This document shows positions 47,601 to 58,106 of a stretch of 64,000 bases of DNA, one piece after another. A program made the translations under genes and the position numbers. This stretch comes from Anagrus nilaparvatae (taxonomy: Eukaryota > Arthropoda > Insecta > Hymenoptera > Mymaridae), in assembly GCA_022575985.1 (NCBI GenBank), contig JAKSXM010000288.1:4553501-4617500 (forward strand), written 5' to 3'. Position 1 is the stretch's first letter. Each line of letters starts with the position of its first letter. The notes beneath the pieces are model-generated. The model saw nothing but the letters and a program-made list of their open reading frames with translations. It did no database searches and was not told the DNA's origin.

Positions 47601-49246
47601 AACACATAGACACTGCAACCCCAAGAACGTGCATTTTTTTAGTGTCCATTTTTTTGATGTTTTAAGCTAAAAAATTTTATAAATATGGAAAATTTATGAT
47701 GAAATGAGTTACTAGAGATCCATATATATATTCAAATCAAAATATGCATACATTTAAATGTAATTTTGCCTGCACATGCATTTTATTTATCTAAGGTTTT
47801 AAAATTTTTATCATTTTTTTACCAAAAAACGGTTTTGGACTCAAGCTCCTGTACTATTATGTACCAAAAATGTTGCAAATAGTTGTATTATTATAAAATT
47901 TTAAAATAACATAAATTTCTCGAAAAAAATGGTTCTTGTTTGCAGGCAAAATTACATTTAAATATGTGCATATTTTGATTTAAATACATATTATAGATCT
48001 CTAATACGTCAATCCATCATGAATTTTCTTGAATAGTTTACAATATCTCATTTATAACTAAATTATTTTACACAACAGGTTAATTTGTTTTTAAATTATT
48101 ATTTAAGCCAGACAACCAACTTCACTTTTATGTTGAAATAAAATCTTGAGTACTTTTAATTCGAGTCTAATAAATTAATCTTGTAATTTATCTATTGTTA
48201 ATTTTAAAATTTTTATTTCTTTCCGTTGCTAATTTTATTTATTTTTATAGAATAGAGTTTCGAGTAAGCATTTAAAAAGTTTTCCTGAAGGAAAGGAAAA
48301 CTTAGAGCAAGAATCATTGCCATCATTAAACAAAGAATCATTTATTGAAATAACAAGCTCTCCTGTTAAAAGACAATTGTTTCCACAACTCGAATCTCCA
48401 ACCCCTCTGACAGTCCCTGTAAGTGCTATAAATGTATAATAATTGCAATTTAGAATATATTTAATAGTTGTAATTAATTTTTAGGCTAAAATCAGTGATG
48501 GTAATGATAGGAATTTAGAACTAGATGATAGAGTAATAGAATGCTCTAACTCTTACAATTTAGAAAATCAAAATATTGATAATAATTCTATTACTGATGC
48601 AGAAAATAAAAAATCTAAATATTTACGTCTCATTGAAAGTGTTTATAATGGGAGTTGTGTCATAGAATTACCCAACAGTAAATGGAATTTTATCAAAGGA
48701 AGTAATAATGAAATCAATTTTTGTATGACCAATACATACTATGAAAAATCAGATGATTCAAGTTTTATGGTAGCTGAGATGAGTAAACAGGTTTGTAAAT
48801 ATATAAATATACTGTTTTACTGAAATATTTTATTTATTAGCAAATATGATTTTTTACAGTTGTATCTTGACGAAAAAAAAGTCCTATTGATTTTAAGAAA
48901 TGAAATTGTACCTGAAAATAGTAACTTACTGCCTGAAAATAAACCAACAGATAAAGATAGCTTAGAGCTGATGTTATGTAATATAGATTCCTATTTACTT
49001 TGTATAGGGGGTCCAAGTCTTAATAGATACCAGAGAACTTCTTTAAATTGTGCTAGAAAAGATCCCCCAGTCTGGAGACATCTTGATTGCAAGTTAGTTG
49101 TAACTGAGGCTAATTCAATTTGTACAAAATGTTATACTTTGGATAAAAGTTTCGGGCAAAAAATTGATCGTAGCATACGTTCAAAAAATAGGAAAGCTAT
49201 GTTGACGCGAAATAAATTTAACGCAGTAAAATTAAGAATTACATAA
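44662..49246 (+). CDS. THAP zinc-finger protein with degraded 3' end (five exons)
   Basis: Exons are 44662-44895, 46144-46269, 48251-48418, 48485-48790 and 48860-49246, with every intron in phase 0. Exon 1 holds the C2CH finger (CAVC ... FVCERHF) with the conserved Trp (REKWDEIL). The domain finishes only in exon 2, RPNAEPIPL being the equivalent of the AVPTIF box. THAP domains are known as sequence-specific DNA-binding modules, many derived from P-element-type transposases. The rest is acidic and Asn/Ser-rich with no catalytic motif I recognise; exon 5 has a CTKCY pair. After the stop at 49244-49246 a different frame continues as relevant-looking sequence (KKDLNLRLKISS, stop, RQKQINELNEIHRES...) up to about 49430. 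The C-terminus has therefore probably been lost to a frameshift plus a nonsense change, and this may be a decaying gene. Confidence 0.75.
44935..46090. mobile_element. 1.16-kb foldback element inside the THAP gene's first intron
   Basis: The ends TAGTCTGTTGG...CACCAT and the inverted ...ATGGTGGGCGACAGGACTA enclose long arms ('taatgccataaaagctccatgg', 'gacccgctaaacacgaatccgag' and complements). One arm is duplicated: the block 'gtgacacctttttttatgtattttttgaccctctgatca' occurs twice directly (about 45275 and 45595) and once inverted (about 45710). The element fills nearly the whole intron, leaving 40 bases on the left and 53 on the right. Confidence 0.82.
46270..48250. other. THAP intron 2, contains an inverted repeat
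   Basis: A 2-kb intron. Within it, 47688-47800 pairs with 47945-48030 ('caaatcaaaatatgcatacatttaaatgtaattttgcc' and complement). A G run (about 47287-47297) lies in a GC-richer patch resembling the G-run patches of the 54-kb element. Frames at 47140-47346 and 47426-47665 are not credible genes. Confidence 0.6.
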
Positions 49247-50003
49247 AATACGACTCCAAAAACCAGACAATAATTTTGCAATTAAGAAAGACTTGAATTT
49301 ACGTTTAAAAATATCAAGCTGAAGGCAAAAACAAATAAATGAATTAAATGAAATACACCGTGAATCTAACGATCAAATGAGAGCTGTAACTATTATACCT
49401 AAAACATGTCGTTCAGCCTGGTAAGTTCTGACAATCAACATGATGCATGATAAAAGTTTCATAAATAAAATTATAAAAAACAGCCTGAATTGGGCTTTCT
49501 CACGGTATTCAAGTTTTTGAATATTCTAAAAATATTCCAAAAAATGTTCGATACGTATTTTTTTATTTATAATAAAAAATGATTTTTAACGAAGATAAAG
49601 CGATTTTAAAACGCTAAAAACTGGTAGTGGGGGGTAGCGATGCCATATTGCTAAAAACGCTCCATATAACTCTGTATAAATTTCTTACGTCACTTAGCTA
49701 ATTCAAAAATTAAATTTATTATTTCTCGGGTTAAACTTTGTTTAAATTAAAAATAAAAAAATACGTATCAAATATTTTAAAGCCAGCTACAAAACCAACC
49801 AAAAAGAATTAAAAAATTTTTTCGTGATAAAACCCAATTGTTCCCGCTTCGTAACATTATCGGCGTTAACAACGGAGTTGAAAACGTACATAACACTGAT
49901 GTAAACGCCGTTTCTTACACCATTGTTTACACAACGGTAAAGAAAAGAGAATTCCTTTAATCGTTATAGGTAAGTCTTCTTCGAACATCTACTGCACCTG
50001 GCT

Positions 50004-51727
50004 CCGCTCTAACAAAAATAACCACGTAGTCCGACTCCCTAAATCAGGGAGTCCGACTCCCTGAATTCAGGGAGTCGGACTCCCTGTTTTAGAGAGTTAA
50101 CTCTCTGATTTAGGGAGTTAACTCCCTGAATTAGAGAGTCCGACTCCCTGAATAAAATAAATTAAAAACATGAAAAAAGAAACTTTCCACATTACCTGGG
50201 GGTTTTCGAGGTTGAGAAAAACGTTTTTATTAAAGAAAATTTTCATTTTTTTACCCCAGCATATTTTCCCATTTTCCAAGATGGCGGATCGTAAAATATA
50301 TAAAAAAAACTTTCTACATTACACGGGGGGTTTTCAGGTTGAGAAAAACGTTTTTATGAATGAAAATTTTCTTTTTTTCACTCCTGAATATTTTCCGATT
50401 TTCCAAGATGGCGGATCAAAAAACTAGAAAAAAGAAACTTTCTACATTACCTGGGGGTTTCAGAGGTTGAGAAAAACGAATTTATGAATGAAAATTTTCT
50501 TTTTTTCACTCCTGAATATTTTCCGATTTTCCAAGATGGCGGATCTACAAACTGAAAAAACGGAACTTTCTACGTTACCTGGGGGTTTTCGAGGTTGAGA
50601 AAAACGTTTTTGTAATGAAAATTTTCTTTTTTTCACTCCTGAAAATTTTTCGATTTTCCAAGATGACGGACCGTAAAATATAAAAAAAGGAACTTTCTAC
50701 ATTACCTGGGGGTTTTAGAGGTTGAGAAAAACGAATTTATAAATGAAAATCAACCTCTAAAACCCCCAGGGAATGTAGAAAGTTCCTTTTTTTCAGTTTT
50801 TTGATCCGCCATCTTGGAAAATCGGAAATATGCTGGAGTGAGAAAAAGAAAATTTTCATTTATAAATTCGTTTTTCTCAACCTCAAAAGCCCCCTGGTAA
50901 TGCAGATAGTTCCTTTTTTCAGTTTTTTGAACCGCCATCTTGGAAAATCGTAAAATATTCAGGAGTGAAGAAAAGAAAATTTTCATTTATAAATTCGTTT
51001 TTCTCAACCTCTAAAACCCCCAGGTAATGTAGAAAGTTCCTTTTTTTATATTTTACGGTCCGCCATCTTGGAAAATCGGAAAATATTCAGGAGTGAAGAA
51101 AAGAAAATTTTCATTTATAAATTCGTTTTTCTCAACCTCGAAAACCCCCAGGTAACGTAGAAAGTTCCTTTTTTTCAGTTTGTAGATCCGCCATCTTGGA
51201 AAATCGGAAAATATTCAGGAGTGAAAAAAAGAAAATTTTCATTCATAAATTCGTTTTTCTCAACCTCTAAAACCCCCAGGTAATGTAGAAAGTTCCTTTT
51301 TCCAGTTTTTTGATCCGCCATCTTGGAAAATTGGAAAATATGCTGGGGTAAAAAAAAGAAAATTTTCATTAATAAACACGTTTTTCTCAACCTCGAAAAC
51401 CCCCAGGTAACGTAGAAAGTTCCTTTTTTTCAGTTTGTAGATCCGCCATCTTGGAAAATCGGAAAATATTCAGGAGTGAAAAAAATGAAAATTTTCTTTA
51501 ATAAAAACGTTTTTCTCAACCTCAAAAACCCCCAGGTAATGTGGAAAGTTTCTTTTTTCATGTTTTTAATTTATTGTATTCAGGGAGTCGGACTCTCTAA
51601 TTCAGGGAGTTAACTCCCTAAATCAGAGAGTTAACTCTCTAAAAAAGGGAGTCCGACTCCCTGAATTTAGGGAGTCGGACTCCCTGATTTAGGGAGTCGG
51701 ACTACGTGGTTATTTTTGTTAGAGCGG
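50004..51727. mobile_element. 1.7-kb foldback with internal 127-bp tandem repeats
   Basis: The ends are CCGCTCTAACAAAAATAACC and its inverse. Next on both sides comes a run of short palindromes GGGAGTCGGACTCCC. The left arm then has about 4.5 units and the right arm about 6-7 units, inverted, of a 127-bp repeat containing 'acctgggggttttcgaggttgagaaaaacg' and 'ttttccaagatggcggatc'. Arms meet at about 50745 without a spacer. Several frames within it are open on either strand, but they translate the repeat and are not genes. It lies between the 3' ends of the convergent THAP and Gln/Asn-rich genes. Confidence 0.88.
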
Positions 51728-51941
51728 GATGTGGCGCCCTCTTTGAGCTCAAACACGTCGTAACTGCTTCTTTCTAAAATTTTGGCATTTGTTCTTAATT
51801 TAATTGTATCCCGCTCTCATATTTTCTATGGCTTCATTTCTTTTGTTATGGTGTAGATGCCATTGATAATACGTTCCTAAAAATAATTCAATGAATTATT
51901 ATCCTTTTTATAATGTAAATAAAAATTAATTTGAATAATTT

Positions 51942-52969
51942 TTAATTCTTACAAAAAACACACTCAAGTTTTCTAGGAGTAAAAGGCTTTATCTCTTGAT
52001 TTACAACTGCTCTGGCTGGACACAATCTTCTAAAAACAATCGTCTCACTCCACATCGCATCCAGCAATGCGCAGAAAAATGATCCTGGTTGAGTGTTTGG
52101 GTTGTTAAAATTGTAATTAAACATATCTCCGTCTACATATTTGCCGCCGCCTAAATATACCTGAAAATCAGAAATAATAAATAGGTTAGTCTCACATATG
52201 TGTATATATTTTGGCAGACAAAATATAAATTAAATGATTCTTACTCTTCCATCCTCTTCATAATATTTTCTCTCTCTACCAGGCGATTGTGGCAAATCCC
52301 TCGCTTGAAGGCACTCCGATAATTAACTTGGAGATCATTTAGTCTTGTAATATACCTAGGTCTATTTGGAATTTCAACATGATTCAGAATAGGATTAACT
52401 GCAGGTTGAGAAGGTAATTGGTTTACAACTTGAGCGGCTTGCTGCGCTTGTACTCGATGATTATCTGGGTTTGCTAATATTGGATTTACGACTGCTGGGT
52501 CATTTTCATCGGGTTGCTCTTGCCGCAATATCATTTGAGGTAATTGGTTTACAACTTGAGCGGCTTGCTGCGCTTGTACTCGATGATTATCTGGGTTTGC
52601 TAATATTGGATTTACGACTGCTGGGTCATTTTCATCGGGTTGCTCTTGCCGCAATATCACTTCAGGTAAATGGTTGTCTACTACTTCTTGCTGCATTTCT
52701 TGCTGAACTTCCGGGTTTCTCTCCCGTATTTCTAAATTTTCCTCATTGTTTTGTCGCGTTGGGCTGTTATTGAAATGATCAGTTTCACCGGCTGCCGTAG
52801 AATTTTTGGTAAGTCCATTAACATTCACTGACGTGACATCATTATCGCTTCCAGACGCATCAACAAAACCACTATCATTGAGTAATGATTTAGAGGAATT
52901 CCCATTTTCATTAAAACTTCCGTTGTCCTTGGTTGTGCTCGGAAGGAAAACAAAGGGCGTTTTTAACAT
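51942..52969 (-). CDS. Gln/Asn-rich protein, possible BEN-like C-terminus (two exons, frame problem)
   Basis: The first exon (52245-52969, about 241 residues) starts MLKTPFVFLPSTT. It is rich in Asn, Gln, Pro and acidic residues and carries a near-perfect 42-residue tandem duplication (units beginning LPEVILRQEQ and LPQMILRQEQ; 126 bp each, about 52400-52660). It ends at a good donor (GGAAGA|GTAAGA), and a good acceptor lies 84 bases on. The next exon (51942-52160) reads VYLGGGKYVDGDMF... PGSFFCALLDAMWS ... CVFCKN, which vaguely recalls a BEN domain. Joining donor and acceptor as seen puts the second exon one base out of frame, giving a stop after three codons. Either a one-base lesion broke the gene or the true donor was missed. 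Role unknown; DNA-binding is only a guess. Confidence 0.5.
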
Positions 52970-53118
52970 TGGTTTTTATGGAGATCGCTTTTTAATTAAG
53001 GATTTAAAAAAAATTTTTTGCTGAAATAGAATAAACGTATTATAATTTAAGTACAGAATATAATAATCTTCAATTACCATCTATTTTTTTCGCAAGTTTT
53101 TGGCAGATAGTTGCAAAT

Positions 53119-53497
53119 AACTCAAAAATAAGTGTTATTTTAGGTTAGTGAAGTAGCAAAAAATCTTTGGAAATTTAATATTTTTGTCATCTTTAATTAA
53201 TTATTAATAAAAATAATTATTTATTAACAGGAAAAGTTAATTTGCTGAGAAATAGAAGAATTTATTTATTTAGAAAATGTAATATTGTCAACAAATCTTA
53301 ACATTAATTAGTACAGGATGATTTAATTTAAACTTGGTCAAAATTTAAAAAAAATAATAATTTTTAATAAATTAACTTTTGCTATTAGTAAATAATTATT
53401 TTTTTTATTGATAATTAGTTAAAGATCACAAAAATATTAAATTTTTAAGTTTTTTTAACACCTCACTAACCTAAAATAACACTTATTTTTGAGTTTT
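53119..53497. repeat. 379-bp palindrome upstream of the Gln/Asn-rich gene
   Basis: 'aactcaaaaataagtgttattttaggttagtgaag' at the left pairs with 'ctcactaacctaaaataacacttatttttgagtt' at the right; AT-rich inner arms also pair. There is no coding content. It starts 150 bases upstream of the gene's Met. Confidence 0.82.
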
Positions 53498-54031
53498 TTG
53501 TATATATGTAATTATACATAATATACATACATTGTATATAATATATTATATATATGTAATTAATGATAAGAATCTTATTAAACTTGCGACTTGAAAGATG
53601 AAACAATTGAATTTTGTACATATAATTTAAAATAAAAAATGTCATTTTTTTATTATTTCGTCTTATTTAGATTGCTTGGTTAAAATAATAAAAGTGTTTT
53701 TTTATAAATTGTGTAATAATAAATTGAGCTCATTTTGCATGCGATATTTCTCTGTGTAAATTAAAAACTTTGTAATAGTTATTGATAAAAATTCTAATAA
53801 AAAATAATAAAAAATATAATTGTAATCTAAAATTAACATTTATTTTCATTTTTATTTTAATTATAATTTTAAAAAAGAACAACTTGCAAAAATAAAATCC
53901 AAATGAAATAAATAATAAAAATAAAAATTTAATTATCTCGGCGTTTAACGGAATCTGAAGAGCATCCTGGAATATTAGGGGAAAATCTGCACCAGAATGA
54001 TATCTAGAAAACCTTTTACAGATTGTTTATG

Positions 54032-54993
54032 CATAAAAAAATAATAAGTTCCCCGTTGGAATTTTGCCCCCAGCGGCACTTCATTAGGCAGGGGGGGGGG
54101 CAAAAACGTGTTTTTTTTCTCTTTTTTTTTTAATTTCATATCTCTGATTCCTTAGTACCAAAATAGGTCTACATGTTCTTAACAGATTCATCTTTGATAC
54201 TTTTTTCAAATACAAAAGTCAAAAAATAATTTTTTCCACTTTAGGAACCCTTAAATTCAAAAATACTGAACATTAAAAATTTTACTTTAAAATTCAATTA
54301 TTTTAATAAATTCAATTATTCAATTATTATATCAAAAATTACCTCTCTGGAAAATTTATTTTTTTATCTATCAAAGCCCTTCAAAATGAGCCCAGTTAGA
54401 GCAAGTTTGAGCAGAAACCGTCAAAATTTCAAAAAAACCAAAATTTTTTATGGGGTTTTTTGGAGATAACAAGGAGATTGTCAACTGTTTGGGAATACGA
54501 TTTGCTTCTAACTTTCAAAAAAGGTTGTGGTAGTTGAGAAAACATCCTTCATACCCTCAAATTACCTGAATGGGCCTCCTTGTCCTAGAAATTATACCCT
54601 ATAGCAGGGTTATATGCTATATAAGATAGGACTTTTTAGGCTTATATTCTAGATGACGCAGCTCCCTTGTAAGTAAACCAAATACCTTCCGGTTGGTCTC
54701 ATTTTTTTTGGGTAATTATCACCTTTTGACCCCCGCAAACCGCATTTTTTTATCAATAATTCTTTTACCGTTAAGTCAGTAAACCAAATGAAAATATTTG
54801 ACCAAAAATGACCAATTTTTAAATTGCTGCAAAAATTGTAATTTTTGACTAAAATGGGTTTTATAGATCTCAGAAATTTTGTACAAGCTCCTAATTTAAA
54901 AAAAATTTTTTGCTCGTTTTTGCCTCCCCCCCCCTGACCCATGAAGTGCAGCTGGGGGCAAAATTCCAACGGGGAACTTATTATTTTTTTATG
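54032..54993. mobile_element. 960-bp element with long inverted ends, related to 28075
   Basis: 'aataataagttccccgttggaattttgccccca' at the left is inverted at the right end, followed on each side by a run of 7-9 G or C. The interior shares 'tggtctcattttttt', 'atcaccttt', 'aaaaatgaccaatttttaaa' and 'gttttataga' blocks with the 28-kb element, so the two are family members with different ends. The minus-strand frame at 54649-55011 follows the arm and is not a gene. Confidence 0.7.
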
Positions 54994-55891
54994 TATAGTC
55001 AAAAAATTCAAAAATAAAAAGTCTCAAAGAAAAAATGAAGTTAGAAACTAGTTTTTAATGCTAAACTTATTTTTTATTTGATTAAACGTGATTTTGCCTA
55101 GTTTTGACCAAAATTGATGTATAAAACTATAGATTACTATAAATCATGTGTATTTGGAAGACTTAATTGACTAAAAATTATTTTTACTTAAGTTCAATAA
55201 AAAAATATTCATTTAAATAATAAGTTTCTGAATAATTTTATTAAATTTTTATAAATAATATACATTTTATTTTATATAATTATCGCATAATTGAATGTTT
55301 ATTATTTTTCATAAACATAAATTTTATAAACATAGTAACAAAACAACTAAAAGCTCCTAAAAATTTAAACAAAAAAATTTTTTGTCATGTATATTCCATA
55401 CAAAATTTTCAATCTTTTTAAAGTTTTTATAAATTACAATTTGGTTAATTTAATAAATTTTTTAATTCATTTTACACTAAAATTAAATTTATCTTAAGTA
55501 CAGAATTTACAAATTCATATAATCGAATCACAGCAATTAATGTGGCAGTTTTATAATTTTTACATTAGTTTATATTAAATGCAAACAAATATTTTAAAAA
55601 TATAGGTATTACATGATTATTTTTTATTTTTTTAATAAAATAAGCAACTTTGTACAAAAAAATGAATAATAATTTTTAATAAATTTTCTTTTGGTATATC
55701 TAATAGAATATCATTGTTGAATAAGAGTTTTAATTTTATAAATACCATATAAAAATATTATCAAACAATTAAAGTATTTTAATATTGCACTTTCACCTAC
55801 TCGAACCTACTACAGCTAATAATATAAAATACAGATAAATTTTCTCAATTAATTTACAATAATAAATGCATTTGATTTTATAAATACTGAA
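54994..55891. other. Intergenic, very AT-rich, no gene seen
   Basis: Poly-A/T tracts and nothing else visible; it contains the 3' flank of the LRMDA-like gene. Confidence 0.5.
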
Positions 55892-58106
55892 TTAAATAAT
55901 TAAATTCGTTCTTCTTGAATTATCAGTTGATTTTAAAGGATTTTTACATATTGTGCTTAGTTTATTTTGTAGAAATTTAAGACAATTTGGTAAAGGTAGA
56001 TTTTTTGTAAGTTCTTCTAAGAAAGGCCTTTTGTAAAGCCTTTTGGCTTCTAACCGTTGCTCTACTGTCACTGATCGATCATCAAGATGATTTAATTGTG
56101 GAAACCAAGATATCACAAAAAGGCTGTAATTTAAATAAAATGATTATGGTTAATAAATTAAGCCTTAAAATTGATTTTTAATTCTATGCCCAAGTTATTT
56201 AAAATATGATTGTCAATGTTATCGTAAAAATTAAGGCTTCGCTATATACTTCAAAGAACTGAAAATCTGCCCTATAAAAAAAATTTTGCCCTTGACTTAA
56301 CTAATAGCAAATTATAGTAAATTTTTACAAGATAATATACATATATCAACATATTTGCTTGTGAGTTATGGACGCATATATTTTATTTCTCATTGCTAAT
56401 TTATTAGTAACGTCTGTAAAAATAAAATTAAGTATGGATATCAAAGATATTTTGGGCTACTTATGAGTGGATTACGCCTACGCTTCTTTCCTGTAAAAGG
56501 AATTTTTTTTCGATATTTTCCAATCAATTTTCCAACCAATAATTTTCTAAAAATTTTCCAACCAATTCAGAAATTCAGGAAAACAAATTTTTCTTAAACG
56601 TATAATGAAATTAAAATATCGAAAAAAAGTTAAAACGAACCAGATAAGCTTCCTTTGCTAACATGAAAAAAAGTAAGTATAAAAATAATTTTTGAGTTAT
56701 GCGAAACAAAAGTACTTTTTCTGGTCTGCGCCAGAATGCACGTATTTCCCGGAAAATTTATTTTTGATATCACCCAAAAAATATCGGCTGAGTTTAATAT
56801 CGCGTTATTCATTATCGAATATCGAACCAAAAAAAGATACTCAAAATTTTCTAAAATAGAAAAATATCGCACATCTTTAGTCCCACTATAATGTCAAAAC
56901 TTTTGCGCCCTTTATGATTAATATATACTATCCTCCTGCTACCCACCTCGTGCTTATCATTCGTGGCATTTGCCAAAATAAACTTTTCTAAGACCCGTTT
57001 AAAAATGTATTACGTACAAAGGGCGATAATAATAGTCTGTGAACTGTAATTTAGTCATCGCACGTAAAAAGATTAAGTTTAATTTTGGGTAAACTTACTG
57101 AAGTAAGCTTACGGACTAACCCGAAAAGGCTTAATAAAAACAGAAGGTTATTTGGAAGATATTAAAATATATATTTTTGCTTTTTTAGGTTAGTCCGTAA
57201 GCTTTCTTCAGTAATCTTACCCAAAATTAAGCTTAATCTTTTTACGTGGGATAATTGCCCGCTAATATACAAAAACTTACTAAAGTTTCATTTAACTGCT
57301 AAATGTCAAATCTTAAACATTAAAAAAAAAAAAAAATTCAAGCAAAATCAAGGTATCTGTTCTATAAATACTCATAAGTATTTTTTCTAGTTAAATTAAA
57401 ATAAAAATAAAAATAAGCCCACTATTGGTCAAAAAAAAAAAATATTAGGTTTGTTATTTTTGTCCGAGAGTTAAAAGGAAAAAAGTAGGATAAAAAGAAC
57501 AGACCTATTATTTTTAGGATATAATTATACTTAGAAAACTATAAGTGATAAAAATAATAATAAAAATTATCATAATAATAATAACTTTACCGATATTGGA
57601 GATAATCATAAAAAGATCCACCATTTATGTAACTTGGAGCTGCTTTATTTCCCATAAGAGATAAATATTGTAAATTAGGAAAACTTGTGTATAAGTTTTT
57701 AAGAAAAGGAAATAATTCATCAATCTTATTATAATTCAACCACAATAACTGAAGATTTGGCATATGAGGAAAAATTGCAAAGCTGTCAATATTATTATAA
57801 TCCAAATTTAGGGATCTTAAGTTATCGAAATCTGCTAAACAGTGGAAATTCCTAGAAACAATATAAATCAGTATAAATTTAATAAGTATTTAATTTAAAT
57901 TAAAATTACCTGCAAAATTTATTATGACTCAGATCAAGTGTAATTATTTTATGTCCATAATTTTCAATAATATCATTTGGTATATAAAAAAGATTTTCAT
58001 GTGCTAGCGTCAAAGATTCAGTAACATCTATAGAATTTTCTAAAGAACAAGGCTGACTATGCCTTGAATGTATATCAGCAAACACTAGTTTCCCAAGCGA
58101 AGTCAT
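55892..58106 (-). CDS. LRMDA-like leucine-rich repeat protein (three exons)
   Basis: Exons are 57910-58106, 57591-57851 and 55892-56123; introns are phase 2 with GT-AG ends, giving 229 residues. Leucine-rich repeats run from about residue 45 to 130 (ITLDLSHNKF, LRSLNLDYNNI, LQLLWLNYNKI, LQYLSLMGNKAAP). They are capped by an LRRcap-like tail (YLQYRLFVISWFPQLNHLDD, then VTVEQRLEAKRLYKRPF). The order and the 'YLSLMGN..P...YRxFV...PxLxxLD' signature match leucine-rich melanocyte differentiation-associated protein (human C10orf11) and its insect relatives. In vertebrates LRMDA acts in Rab-dependent melanosome maturation; the insect role is not established. Assignment is by recalled motif pattern only. 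The last intron (1467 bases) contains a small palindrome. Confidence 0.8.
57060..57248. repeat. 189-bp palindrome in the LRMDA-like intron
   Basis: 'cacgtaaaaagattaagtttaattttgggtaa...gcttacggactaaccc' is inverted at the right end as 'ggttagtccgtaagc...ttacccaaaattaagcttaatctttttacgtg'. The loop is about 50 bases. It is likely a small MITE. Confidence 0.85.

Noticed and set aside
50170..51390. Frames of 71-85 residues on both strands with 'FSKMADQKT' repeats
   Set aside because: They read the 127-bp repeat inside a foldback element and occur in inverted copies, so they are not independent genes.
52471..53024. Plus-strand frames of 72-100 residues rich in Leu
   Set aside because: Antisense shadow of the Gln/Asn-rich exon, created by its codon bias and internal duplication.
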